A stretch of 64,000 nucleotides of DNA from Methanosarcina vacuolata Z-761. GTDB lineage: Archaea; Halobacteriota; Methanosarcinia; Methanosarcinales; Methanosarcinaceae. Positions within the stretch are counted from its first letter, which is position 1, and each line of letters opens with the position of its first letter. The DNA lies in assembly GCF_000969905.1 (NCBI RefSeq), contig NZ_CP009520.1:2728001-2792000 (forward strand), in the 5' to 3' direction. Positions 38,023 to 46,946 of the stretch are shown here, piece by piece. The position numbers and the translations under genes are program-made. The notes under the pieces are model-generated. The model did not search any database. It saw only the letters and a list, made by a program, of their open reading frames with translations, and had not been told where the DNA came from.

Positions 38023-38289
38023 TCAGAGGATCTTATCGAGTTCCGACGCCAGTACACTACCCTGGGTAACTCCCATGAAGCGCTTTACCTCAATCCCATC
38101 TTTCTGGATAATCAGCGTTGGGACAGCATGTATGCCATATTTGGAGGCCATTTCCTGGTTTTCATCTACATCTACAACTTTGAACTCAACCTTATCCCCG
38201 TACTTTTTTTCAAGCTCTTCAAGAATAGGTTTTTGCATCCTGCAAGGTCCACACCATGTTGCGGAAAAGTCCAATAACATTGGTTTCAT
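38023..38289 (-). CDS. Thioredoxin
   Basis: 88 residues from ATG 38289 behind AAAGGTGAT. Active site W-C-G-P-C after F-S-A-T, with cis-Pro in A-V-P-T-L and the usual D-V-D-E-N. It is shorter than bacterial thioredoxin (about 105) because the first strand is missing, as in several archaeal small thioredoxins. It reduces protein disulfides in the cytoplasm. The upstream in-frame extension (to 38454) is not thioredoxin-like and is excluded. Confidence 0.93.
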   Translation of the reverse strand: MKPMLLDFSATWCGPCRMQKPILEELEKKYGDKVEFKVVDVDENQEMASKYGIHAVPTLIIQKDGIEVKRFMGVTQGSVLASELDKIL

Positions 38290-38519
38290 AAAATCACCTT
38301 TATATTTTGAAACGTCTGGGAATTTCTCTATTTTGTTTAATCCATTCCGGGAAGCATACAGAAGAGTCGTACATACACTGCCTAAAGGCCTGTACGACAA
38401 AGCTGCCGGAAACCCAATCCTGATGATAGGCGACATGAAAGCTGGATTTACCAAATACAGGGTCGGGACTCAATAATTGTATATTATCTTCGATGATGAG
38501 AAATAATTCCAAATATCCA

Positions 38520-38720
38520 ATTATTTATTCCTGCTTCATTCTCTCTACCGATAATAAATCCACAGGCCCTACCCTGGAATCCCCAGGTGAATTATTTCCA
38601 TATCGAAGTGGAATAGTCTTATATTGATCGCTGCATTTATATTTCTATCGTGTAAGATCCCAAAAAGGATCAAATCAATACTATCCGTTAGAAACCAAAT
38701 TCTAATTGAGATAGTAGCAA
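38520..38720 (-). pseudogene. tnpB: Relic of an IS200/IS605-type TnpB C-terminus
   Basis: On the minus strand one frame reads L-H-D-R-N-I-N-A-A-I-N-I-R, the terminal RuvC motif (DRDxNAAxNI) of TnpB, followed after frameshifts by G-P-V-D-L-L-S-V-E-R-M-K-Q-E and a stop, which resembles the usual end of archaeal TnpB. Upstream sequence is scrambled by stops. Only about 200 bases survive. Confidence 0.5.
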
Positions 38721-38893
38721 ATATGTACACGATTGGGATAATGGCTTAAAAGTGCCAATTTGCAAGTATTTTTTCCAATACCAGAGAGCTCTATATTCCA
38801 ATCGGGAGATAAAGCTGCTCATGAAGCATCACTTATTGCCTACGTAAGTTTGTGGTTTTCTTCGGATTATTCATAATACTGTGTTTATTTGTA

Positions 38894-39025
38894 GAGCTCA
38901 TCCCAAAACCAATTTTATTCCCACATCAATAAGAGTTTCAGAATTATTTTTCAGGACCAGAAGTTCTTATTGATAATCCAGAATACAACATTAAGAGAAG
39001 CAATTTTGCGTTTTGGGATCAGCTC
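38894..39025. mobile_element. 132-bp MITE-like element, second copy of the 'GAGCTgATCCCAAAAC' family
   Basis: Ends gagctcatcccaaaacc and gttttgggatcagctc, the same as at 12148-12278, and nearly the same length. Internal sequence is less similar but shares ttttatt near the left and aattttg near the right. Confidence 0.75.
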
Positions 39026-39211
39026 GTATAATACTGAATTTATATACTGCGTTTCTATAGCTAGTGTCATGAAAATGTAATTATTGAGCAAACCTTTGAT
39101 AGCTTTCCATCAACAGATAGCGATTCAGAGTTAACATGTGACCAATAACTAAATTTTCAAGATACTAGCTTATTGGATAGGAATTAAAGCTATTAAGGTG
39201 TTAATACAAAA

Positions 39212-39261
39212 CTGAACCTATTTTTTAGCTAGTAAGCTGAACCTATTTTTTAGCTAGTAAG
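39212..39261. repeat. Tandem repeat, 25-bp unit, two copies
   Basis: ctgaacctattttttagcta with gtaag, at 39212 and 39237, in the AT-rich spacer before the Gly/Cys-rich gene. No gene is seen between 39030 and 39570. Confidence 0.85.
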
Positions 39262-39584
39262 TACAAATTCCCCAAAGTTATTATTAATAAGGAATAGATA
39301 TTCTATTACTATTATATAATATATAATTATATTTATACTTGTACTCATGTCAATTAAAGTTGAACATTTTATCCCAAATAAAAAGGAGAAAAATGAATCA
39401 TTTCTAAAAATAACTGCCACGGGTACATTACAGGATTGGGGAGGTTGATGAGGAATTTAATCAGATTGTATCCTGATTTTAAAAATCATCTCCTCCAGTA
39501 TGCAGAACGAGTATTAAGAATATGAAGCGAATATGAAGCAAAAAAATATAAAAAGAATATCGTAAAATCATGGAGGTAAATACA

Positions 39585-39779
39585 ATGGGTGGAGGATTTG
39601 GAGTATTTGGAAGAGGAAGAGGATTTGATGGTTGCGGCGGCGGTTTTGGAGGCTTTGGAGGCTGTGGTGGATTTGACGGTTGCGGTTTTGGTGGCCGCTT
39701 TGACTGTGATGATGGATTCAGAAGGCGTCGCGGCGGCCGCAGAAGAGGATGTGGTCGTGACTTCGACTGGGACTGCTAA
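39585..39779 (+). CDS. Gly/Cys/Arg-rich mini-protein
   Basis: 64 residues from ATG 39585, placed 9 bases behind GGAGGT; the ATG at 39570 lies before that site. Over 40 percent glycine. The first two-thirds repeat G-F-G-G-F-G-G-C-G-G-F-D-G-C-G; the last third is basic (R-R-R-R-G-G-R-R-R-G-C-G-R-D) and ends in D-F-D-W-D-C. There are six cysteines. No signal peptide. I recognise no family. It might bind nucleic acid or metal. GC content is well above the surrounding spacer, so the ORF stands out clearly. Confidence 0.7.
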   Translation: MGGGFGVFGRGRGFDGCGGGFGGFGGCGGFDGCGFGGRFDCDDGFRRRRGGRRRGCGRDFDWDC

Positions 39780-40144
39780 TAATAACGACCGAGTCTGAAA
39801 AAATTACTAAGTATGAAGGGAAAAAGCATAATAGCTATCTTTTCACGGCATGACGGACAAGTCCCTGAAACTCGTCTTTTCTTGAATCGGTGACTGTTTA
39901 CTTTTCCTTTCATTTAACACACTTTTTTAAAATAGTGGCAAGTTCTTGCAGGCTCTCCAATGGGAGTTCCGAAGGAATAATTTTCTGAAGGAATAAGACC
40001 TGGACTTGGCACTCTATTTATTATAGATATCTATTTATTATAGATAATTCCTGCAAGAAGACCAGCTAACTCTAAAAAACTTTCAGTTTATTGAAGAGCA
40101 GTTAGAAAGAAAAATCCGCTTTTATCAGGGAACCAGTTAAGGAA
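39780..40144. other. Spacer between mini-protein and cofE
   Basis: No gene seen. It contains a 17-bp tandem duplication (tctatttattatagata at 40013 and 40030). Downstream of the mini-protein is an AT-rich stretch with no strong terminator. Confidence 0.4.
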
Positions 40145-40954
40145 TCATACATTTTTTTCGCAGTTTTTATCCTCGAGCCGACCTTTTATTATATTGCCGA
40201 AATACATACAGCCTTCCATTGGAATCGTTGGCATATCAGGTGACTCATTTATCATACTTACCGGCGCACCACGGATAAGCACGCATGGCACTCTTTCCCC
40301 AGCTTCTCCCATCAGGAGTTCGGCAGCCGAGACAAGGTTATCTGCTACAGCCTTGTATGTAATACGGAGAGGTTTCCCGTATATATCGTCAGTTCCCCGC
40401 GCATCTTCCACAGGCACAAAGCCTGAAACTCCAAGCGCAATTCCCGAGCAACCAAGCCTGAGAGGTTGAGTCCTGCTGTCTCCTATAATTACTCCTAGTC
40501 TGCATGAGTAACGCTGCTCAAGCCGGCTTCTGATAATCTCGGAACTTTTTCGCGGGTCTTCTGGGAGCAAGATCACATAGCCTTCAGGGGCATTTGAAGC
40601 ATCAATCCCTGCATTAGGAGCCAGAACGCCTTTTGTAATTGTAAGGGCAGCTCCAGGTACACCTCCAAAAATCTCATCGCATTCCTGAAGCACGAGTTCC
40701 ATTTCCCTGGGATCGATCCCGTACTGTTCCCCAAGCACTTTTGCCTTTTCACCTGGATTCACACTTGCAAGCCTGACGGCTCTTCTTTCCGCAGTGCCAA
40801 CTGCAGATTCTGCAAGTACGAAAACATCCCCATCAATAGGGACAAGCCCTGCTTCCTCCAGAGCCTTATCTAGAATCTGTACGATATCATCCCCTTCCCT
40901 TATAATAGGGGTCTTAATCCCAAACATCTGGATGGAAGTATTTTCTGAACTCAT
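40145..40954 (-). CDS. cofE: Coenzyme F420-0:L-glutamate ligase
   Basis: 269 residues, as usual. CofE adds L-glutamates to F420-0 with GTP, giving coenzyme F420-2, the hydride carrier of methanogenesis. Family segments seen: D-V-F-V-L-A-E-S-A-V-G-T-A-E-R, I-T-K-G-V-L-A-P-N-A-G-I-D-A-S-N, I-I-G-D-S-R-T-Q-P-L-R-L-G-C, and A-V-A-D-N-L-V-S-A-A-E-L-L-M-G-E-A. Single gene; no other cof genes nearby. Confidence 0.96.
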   Translation of the reverse strand: MSSENTSIQMFGIKTPIIREGDDIVQILDKALEEAGLVPIDGDVFVLAESAVGTAERRAVRLASVNPGEKAKVLGEQYGIDPREMELVLQECDEIFGGVPGAALTITKGVLAPNAGIDASNAPEGYVILLPEDPRKSSEIIRSRLEQRYSCRLGVIIGDSRTQPLRLGCSGIALGVSGFVPVEDARGTDDIYGKPLRITYKAVADNLVSAAELLMGEAGERVPCVLIRGAPVSMINESPDMPTIPMEGCMYFGNIIKGRLEDKNCEKNV

Positions 40955-41065
40955 ACTCTGCTGCCCTTAGGAGTTAATGACTAAATTGGTTTGCTGAATC
41001 TAAAATAAATGCGAAATCAAATCGTAAAATGCCGGAGGATATTGATAAATGTATCCGACGGCTCC

Positions 41066-41260
41066 CAAAAAGATGTGAGAAGAAATTCAAAAAGATGTAA
41101 GAAGATATTCAAAAAGATGTGAGAAGGTATCCAAGAAGATGTGAGAAAAGATCTAAAAAAATATAAGAAATTGCCAAAAAAATATTATGAAGTATTCAAA
41201 AAGATGTGAAGAAAAATCTAAAAAGATGTGAGAAAAAATCTAAAAAGATACGATGCAAAA
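41066..41260. repeat. Degenerate tandem array, about 23-26-bp unit (aaaaagatgtgagaa)
   Basis: About eight imperfect copies of caaaaagatgtgagaagaaa in the cofE upstream spacer. More variable in step than the other arrays. Confidence 0.8.
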
Positions 41261-41427
41261 TCTAAAAAAATATAAAAAGTGGCCTAAAAATATGAAAGGA
41301 TACCCAGATAAAATAATCGATGAGAATAAAAGCCTGAAGAAGAGAATACAGAAAGTAAAAATCTTACCGCTGAAAAAGAGGAAAAAGAGTCTTCCGGTAT
41401 AGATAGTGATTTTTACCTGTAAGAAAA

Positions 41428-42306
41428 TTATTTCCCGGAAATTCCAGCCATCGAAAGTAGTCTTGCAGTATTTTTATGAGATCCTATAGGCATAATATGA
41501 ACCCCTCGTGAGAGTTTCATAAGCTCCTTTATAGTCTCTGAAGCTATTGAAAGACCTTCTTCGACAGGATCAGGTGCATCTTTTATACGAAGCATGATTT
41601 CTTCAGGCACATGAATTCCCGAAATGTTCCTGTTCATGAATTCAGCCATACCCAGAGATTTTAGAGGAATCAGGCCTGCAATTACAGGTACTTCAAGGTG
41701 GCTTATAGCCTCCATAAACTCCTCAAACATGCCCACATCATAGACCGCCTGAGTCTGGATAAAATCAGCTCCACAGCTGACTTTCTTTTCAAGCTTTATA
41801 AGTTGCAAAGGTTTTTCAGGGTCTATACCAGAAACCGCACCTGCACAGAAAGAGGTGCCTCCGTCCAGCCTGTTTCCTGCAAAATTAGTGCTTGAGTCAA
41901 GCTTCCGAACAAGTTGAAGGAGCTGTACGGAATCAAGGTCGTATACGGGCTTTGAACCTGGATGATCTCCACACGAAGGAAAATCTCCTGTCATCACACA
42001 GATGTTCCGGATACCCAGAGCATACGCTCCAAGAAGATCGGACTGAAGTCCTATCCTGTTCCTGTCCCGACAGGTGAGCTGCATAATAGGTTCATGTCCC
42101 TCATCAAGCAAAAGCTTGCTAAAAGCCAGGGAGCTCATGTGCATAATTGAGCACTGATTATCCGTAACGTTTATAGCATCTGCAATACCTTTGAGCTGGT
42201 GAGCATCTTCAAGGGGAACTGAGAATCTTGTGCCCTTAGGAGGGGAGACTTCAGCAGTGACCAGAAATTTGCTGGAATTCAGTTTTTCACGAAAATTAAA
42301 GAGCAT
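41428..42306 (-). CDS. metF: 5,10-methylenetetrahydrofolate reductase (MetF-like)
   Basis: 292 residues. The flavoenzyme family reduces methylene-tetrahydrofolate to methyl-tetrahydrofolate. Seen: T-A-E-V-S-P-P-K-G at the N-terminus, L-T-C-R-D-R-N-R, V-M-T-G-D-F-P, Q-T-Q-A-V-Y-D, and V-I-A-G-L-I-P-L. It lies downstream of metV-like and folP-like genes on the same strand, so a folate one-carbon unit is likely. Methanosarcina barkeri is known to have folate-specific enzymes besides its main methanopterin pathway. A 23-bp tandem array separates it from the MetV-like gene. Confidence 0.9.
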   Translation of the reverse strand: MLFNFREKLNSSKFLVTAEVSPPKGTRFSVPLEDAHQLKGIADAINVTDNQCSIMHMSSLAFSKLLLDEGHEPIMQLTCRDRNRIGLQSDLLGAYALGIRNICVMTGDFPSCGDHPGSKPVYDLDSVQLLQLVRKLDSSTNFAGNRLDGGTSFCAGAVSGIDPEKPLQLIKLEKKVSCGADFIQTQAVYDVGMFEEFMEAISHLEVPVIAGLIPLKSLGMAEFMNRNISGIHVPEEIMLRIKDAPDPVEEGLSIASETIKELMKLSRGVHIMPIGSHKNTARLLSMAGISGK

Positions 42307-42409
42307 TGAGTAAGAATATTAGGGATGAAATTATTTAAACCATGCTCCTGAATCGTGCACCATCAGTCGGTTAATATTATTTTCAAAAACCTTTGTGCCG
42401 CATTATCCC

Positions 42410-42570
42410 TTTTTGCAGATCAGACAAGTTACTTTTTGCAAATCAGAGAGGTTACTTTTTGCAAATCAGAGAGGTTACTTTTTGCAAATCAGAGAGGTTA
42501 CTTTTTGCAAATCAGAGAGGTTACTTTTTGCAAATCAGAGAGGTTACTTTTTTGCAGATCAGAGTGGTTA
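42410..42570. repeat. Tandem repeat, 23-bp unit, seven copies, inside the folate operon
   Basis: gcaaatcagagaggttactt with ttt, at 42415, 42438, 42461, 42484, 42507, 42530 and 42554. It has no spacers, so it is not a CRISPR. It lies in the 350-bp gap between the metV-like stop and the metF start, so it is likely transcribed. Confidence 0.95.
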
Positions 42571-42659
42571 TAGCAGACTTGCACTGATGCGTCAAAGACA
42601 TGTATTTCAAGCACGGGAAAAAATATGATTTAAAAATTAAATAAAAAATGTGAATGAAT

Positions 42660-43274
42660 TTAATCAACTCTATGCTCCTGAGGGGCATGAACTGTGTAAA
42701 GGAGATCAAGCCTATTGATTTTTTTCAACCTATTATAAATCAAAGTCCATACGCAATCGTTCTCTCTGTTGACTTCACACATCCCGTCAATAGCTCCCCC
42801 ACAGGGCCCATTTAGAAGTCCTTTAGGGCATCGTGATTTAGGACAGATGCCTCCAAATTCACCAATTGTGCATTTTCCACACATTATACACTGGCCTGAA
42901 AGCAGCTTGCCTTCGCTTGAACCTCCCAGAGAAAGCGTATCATTTGAGCCGAATACAGGAACCTCCGTAACACCGGAAACCGTTGAAACTCCACTACCGC
43001 AGCCCATAACCAGAATACAGCGTGCTTCAGTTATTTTTTCATTCTTTTGGACCAGGGAGTCAAAAGACCGGACACTGCAAGCTGCTGTGGGTAGAGCCCA
43101 GCCTACTACACGCTTTCCGCTTTTCTCAAGCTGTCTGATCATCTCAAGCACTTCGGGTTCTCCACCGGTCTTCAGTTTTGCAGCACAGACATTGCATCCG
43201 ATAATAAATATGTCATCTTCGTCCTGTAATAGGGCCAGGATTTCTTCAAGGGGTTTTGCTGAAGTTATGATCAT
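42660..43274 (-). CDS. metV: MetV-like zinc/cysteine subunit of methylene-THF reductase
   Basis: 204 residues from ATG 43274; its GAGGT site overlaps the stop of the preceding folP-like gene. The C-terminal region has the cysteine pattern of the MTHFR_C family: C-I-M-C-G-K-C, C-P-K-S-R-C-P-K-G, N-G-P-C-G-G, G-M-C-E-V and D-C-V-W. In acetogens MetV partners MetF. The N-terminal 130 residues form an alpha/beta domain with G-C-N-V-C-A-A-K. The neighbouring MetF supports the same pairing here. Confidence 0.88.
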   Translation of the reverse strand: MIITSAKPLEEILALLQDEDDIFIIGCNVCAAKLKTGGEPEVLEMIRQLEKSGKRVVGWALPTAACSVRSFDSLVQKNEKITEARCILVMGCGSGVSTVSGVTEVPVFGSNDTLSLGGSSEGKLLSGQCIMCGKCTIGEFGGICPKSRCPKGLLNGPCGGAIDGMCEVNRENDCVWTLIYNRLKKINRLDLLYTVHAPQEHRVD

Positions 43275-43276
43275 AA

Positions 43277-44503
43277 CTACCTCAAATATCGATATTCCAG
43301 ATCGCTCCGCTTTGCAATACATTCGTGGATCATTTCGGCAATAAGTGGTAGGGAGCGCGCCTGCCCTTCAAGTTTCCTGGCAAGGCGCCCAAGCTGAAGC
43401 AGAGTACCCATTACAAGCACATCAGTCATCTCCGTTTCGTGGGAAACTGCATTCCTTGTCAGTGCTGCATCCCCTCCTCGGGAGAGTATCTCCTGTTTTA
43501 TTATCAAAGCCTCTGTGGTCGTAAGATTACGAATTTTCAGCATAAGATGGATACTTTTATTCTGCATTACCTTTGAGCCTGTCGTGGTAACTCCAAGTTT
43601 CCGCATTGCAATGGCTGCATCCTGTGGTGTCTTTACCTCAACCACAGAGACCTCATACCTGCCATCTTTTACTATACTTGGACTACTCCTGATAGCTCCT
43701 GAAAGCTTTACGACGTCAGCGGTCTCAGGTACATCATGTGTACGGACAATATGAGCACCTTTGTAGACTGCAATAGCTGCTGCAGCCAGGCTGCCATAGA
43801 GCCTCTCAGTTGCGGGTTTTCCAAGTACATCTCCTATGAATGATTTTCTTGAGAGAGCTGCTAATAAAGGCTTTTCAAAAATTTGAAGGCGTTCAAAATC
43901 GTCAAGAGTTTCAAAGTCATAAATGGAAAGTTTTTCTTCGATCCACCTGCCGGATGCAGGATCAAGTATGAGTTTTTCTGGGTTTATGCCACCTGCTTCA
44001 GCAGCCTGTATAATAGAATCAAGGGATTGTATAACGGCATCCATTCCGAGGGGATCACCCGGAACTTTATTTGAGGCCATGACAACAGCAGGACATCCGT
44101 AGTCTGCCACTACTTCAATCATTCTGGGGTCTGCAGTAAAACCGGAGACGTCATTTATGATATCAGCTCCCCTTTTGAGAGCTTCTTCTGCGATTTCAGA
44201 AAACATCGTATCCACAGAAATCACAGCATCCACATTGCCTTTCAGTGCTTCAAGCACTGGCAAAATACGTTCAAGTTCCTGTTTCCTGCTAATAGGCTCG
44301 GCATGTAACCAGGTTGAACGAGCTCCAAGGTCCAGAAAAGTTGCTCCTTCCTCAACCATTTTTAGAGCTGTCTCAAGCGCAGAATCAGGGTTTACGACCG
44401 AATTTCCGTAAAAGGACTCAGGACTAAAGTTAATAATACCCATTACATGTGCAGGGTATCGATCTCCTATTTTTATACCACATATTTCAGTATCAACAAC
44501 CAT
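43277..44503 (-). CDS. folP: Dihydropteroate synthase with C-terminal extension
   Basis: 408 residues from ATG 44503 (in-frame TTG at 44512 possible). The first about 280 residues are a normal DHPS: V-M-G-I-I-N-F-S-P-E-S-F-Y, D-L-G-A-R-S-T, I-N-D-V-S-G, L-D-P-A-S-G-R, S-R-K-S-F, H-D-V. The last about 120 residues form an added domain (L-G-V-T-T-T-G-S, L-T-T-T-E-A-L-I-I-K-Q-E, D-V-L-V-M-G-T) that I recall also from clostridial DHPS. It joins p-aminobenzoate to the pterin. The next two genes use the folate product, so the three form an operon; the following start codon is 2 bases beyond this stop. Confidence 0.9.
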   Translation of the reverse strand: MVVDTEICGIKIGDRYPAHVMGIINFSPESFYGNSVVNPDSALETALKMVEEGATFLDLGARSTWLHAEPISRKQELERILPVLEALKGNVDAVISVDTMFSEIAEEALKRGADIINDVSGFTADPRMIEVVADYGCPAVVMASNKVPGDPLGMDAVIQSLDSIIQAAEAGGINPEKLILDPASGRWIEEKLSIYDFETLDDFERLQIFEKPLLAALSRKSFIGDVLGKPATERLYGSLAAAAIAVYKGAHIVRTHDVPETADVVKLSGAIRSSPSIVKDGRYEVSVVEVKTPQDAAIAMRKLGVTTTGSKVMQNKSIHLMLKIRNLTTTEALIIKQEILSRGGDAALTRNAVSHETEMTDVLVMGTLLQLGRLARKLEGQARSLPLIAEMIHECIAKRSDLEYRYLR

Positions 44504-45953
44504 TTTTGACAACCAGGATCTATAAATTTCAATTAAAATAACGCTAGCTTGCGCTTAATAAACATTGGTAAATAGGCTGGGGGAAGCCGGCTTTACAGAG
44601 CTTTCTCACTGTCGGAGATTTCAACGATATGCCTTTAAATCGCGAAAATATAGTTTATTCCGCTTTACTACATTCCGTGAAAAATCTTTCTATTGCGTCC
44701 GCAGAGGCTTCCAGACAGAGGGAATTTTATTTATCAATTATTATCAGGATTAAACAAATAATCACTATAATCATATATTAATTAATACATATAAACTGAC
44801 TTTATCAGGTATACTTGTTTAAGGAATTTTTAAGATACATTAAAGCAGGTTTCAAGCCTTGCTGTAGGCCTCATTTTGCCGACCGAACATTATATATTAA
44901 TAGGATTATGTGTAAAACCAAATGATTATTTTGAATATTATTAACAGTAAACGCTATTATAGTATTATAAGCTCCAATAATACATAAAAATATTGATGTG
45001 TAGAATTGATATGGTACAATTAGGAAAGCAGCGTTTTATGGTTTTAAGAATTATGATTCTTCATTGTTTTGTGTGGATATCCTCGTAATGTCTTCATAAA
45101 AACCAACGCGGTCTCGAATTGAATATCGTCTTATCCACAGGGAATGACGAAGAGCCGAAATTATCTGTAAAAACAATTACTAATATTGTAAACTGGTAAG
45201 AGCGAAAGAATAAGGTTGCTTTCCCTAATCTGGTACAATTGGGAAAAACAACTTTTCTTGCTCTAGTATAAATGATTTTTACCAAATCTAGTGTATTGAT
45301 TCCAAAGTATGTTAAAAATTAATTTTTTGAAAACCAAAGAATACACGGAAAACACGAAAATGAGTGATAAAGACCTGGTTCTTCCGTGCTTTCCATGTTT
45401 TTCGTGGTTGTAACATCCAGATTGGATCACTCTTTCGAATCACTCTTTCGAATCACTCTTCGGAAGGCTGCGTTTTCCGTGTAACAAAATTACATATGAC
45501 TTTAAAATAATATTTGAGTTATAAGCTGTAATTATTTTTTTTAGTATGTATTTATTTGATAATCGATGCATTAACTTATGAAACCTTATGACTGACATTC
45601 TGACCCCTGTCAAATTGAGACAACAATCAATTGATGTTGGCCATTTTGTTAATGGATTACTATAATAATTATCCTTTTATGATTTGAATTATATAAAAGT
45701 ATCAAAAATCGGGATGTGCACTACGAAACATTATTATATTTTTTATATTTATTAATATTTTATAATCAAATTATATAGATTTGAAATATAAAAGTATTTT
45801 TTAGCTTTTTAGTTCTGCTTTTTCCATATACTTCTTTTTCAGTATTCTCAATACAACAGGACAAAATCGATGAGTACACAAGAAAAATATTTAAATAAAG
45901 TAGTGTAACTTATTTTATTGATACTTTAGTAAGTTTTGGGTCGGGGGATCTAT
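44504..45953. other. Long non-coding spacer (about 1.45 kb)
   Basis: No convincing gene on either strand. It contains two related segments 230 bases apart (ggtacaattaggaaagcagc near 45012 and ggtacaattgggaaaaacaa near 45231), a 13-bp tandem array at 45426, and a cacggaaaacacgaaaa motif partly inverted as tttttcgtgg near 45400. Close to its right end aaatatttaaataa (about 45886-45899) is a plausible TATA/BRE for the third DUF1699 gene. Confidence 0.5.
45426..45465. repeat. Tandem repeat, 13-bp unit, three copies
   Basis: atcactctttcga at 45426, 45439 and 45452 (last copy slightly changed). Confidence 0.85.
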
Positions 45954-46361
45954 ATGAGAATACGAGTTATCAGTTCAAGAAATGAAATTCTGTCACTGAA
46001 TCCGAATGAAAAGGTAGTTCACTTCGCATTCAGGCCGTCAAATAAAGATATTTTTCTGCTTGTTGAGACCTGTCCGAAACTGGAAGTAATCCAGCTTCCA
46101 AGATCATACATAAGGACAGTTTCAAGAGCCATAGAGATGTTTATGGAAATGCAAAAAGTTCAGCTCATAGAAGGGGATGTCTGGGGCCACAGGAAAGACA
46201 TTAATGAGTATTATACTGTCCCCTCATCCGTAATTTCAAAAATGAGAGGCATGAAAGCTGAAGGCATTCCCAGTGAAAAAATTGCGGAGAAATTAGCGCA
46301 TGAGAGCAAACTTAGTCCTGAAATGATTTCTTACATTCTGAACAAAAAAGATTTGGAGTAA
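45954..46361 (+). CDS. DUF1699 family protein, copy 3
   Basis: 135 residues from ATG 45954 behind GGGGGATC (a TTG at 45936 is less likely). Like copies 1 and 2 it has the conserved N-terminal domain (R-I-R-V-I-S-S, N-P-N-E-K-V-V-H, R-P-S-N-K-D-I, E-T-C-P-K-L-E-V-I-Q-L-P) and E-G-D-V-W-G-H-R-K-D-I-N-E-Y-Y. The C-terminus reads I-A-E-K-L-A-H-E-S-K-L-S-P-E-M. It is the only copy on the plus strand, isolated, and followed by an 80-bp structured direct repeat. Confidence 0.85.
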   Translation: MRIRVISSRNEILSLNPNEKVVHFAFRPSNKDIFLLVETCPKLEVIQLPRSYIRTVSRAIEMFMEMQKVQLIEGDVWGHRKDINEYYTVPSSVISKMRGMKAEGIPSEKIAEKLAHESKLSPEMISYILNKKDLE

Positions 46362-46388
46362 GAAAAAAATCTCTGCCCTTGTCCAGCT

Positions 46389-46550
46389 AGCCTTTTCAAA
46401 AAAGGCTTGAGAAAAAACCCAGCAATGACATGGTCGGAGTGATCAACCGGCGAAACGGTTGTAGAACAACCCTTTTCAAAAAAGGCTTGACCGAAAACTA
46501 TTGCTAAACCTAAAACGTCATGAAAGCGTGATCAAAAGGGGCAACGGTTG
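46389..46550. repeat. Two 80-bp direct repeats with hairpins, 3' of DUF1699 copy 3
   Basis: ccttttcaaaaaaggcttga starts each copy (46391 and 46471). The first copy has a hairpin agccttttcaaaaaaggct and, 50 bases on, caaccg-gcgaaa-cggttg; the second keeps gtgatcaa and gcaacggttgcagg. This could be the terminator region or a processed 3' RNA. Confidence 0.65.
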
Positions 46551-46946
46551 CAGGTAAATGGTTTCTGTGCAACATTTGTGCTCAAGACGACGAGTTCAAA
46601 TTCATAATCAAGCAACACATCTTTAAAAAAGACTATAAATAATCAAAAAAGCAAAAATATTTAAAAAGAACATAACTTTTAAAGAGGTTTTTGATTATAC
46701 AAGAAAACGTCTTTCTATATAAAGTTATATGAGCAAATATGATTTTGGAATCTAAATATTAAATTTTTAAACTCTTAAACATCCTTGAGACCAAATAATC
46801 CTGAAGTATTTTGACCAACTTGAGATTTCATGGAGTGTTCCTGGTTCTCTTGGCTACATCTGTACAGATGCGGTTTTTATAATGTCTTTCTATTCTCTGT
46901 AGCATTATTGCAGAAGGAGTAGAGGAGTGTGGGTTTCCTGATTGCC

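Noticed and set aside
38290-38454. N-terminal extension of thioredoxin
   Set aside because: Not thioredoxin-like, and ATG 38289 has AAAGGTGAT at the right distance.
37961-38476. Plus-strand ORF of 171 residues over the thioredoxin gene
   Set aside because: Most of it is antisense to an unmistakable thioredoxin; only its last 45 codons look protein-like and are listed as a finding.
42410-42570. CRISPR array
   Set aside because: The 23-bp units are joined directly with no spacers, and no cas genes are in the window.
44565-44753. Plus-strand ORF of 62 residues upstream of folP
   Set aside because: No recognisable motif, no good ribosome binding site and a composition of random type.
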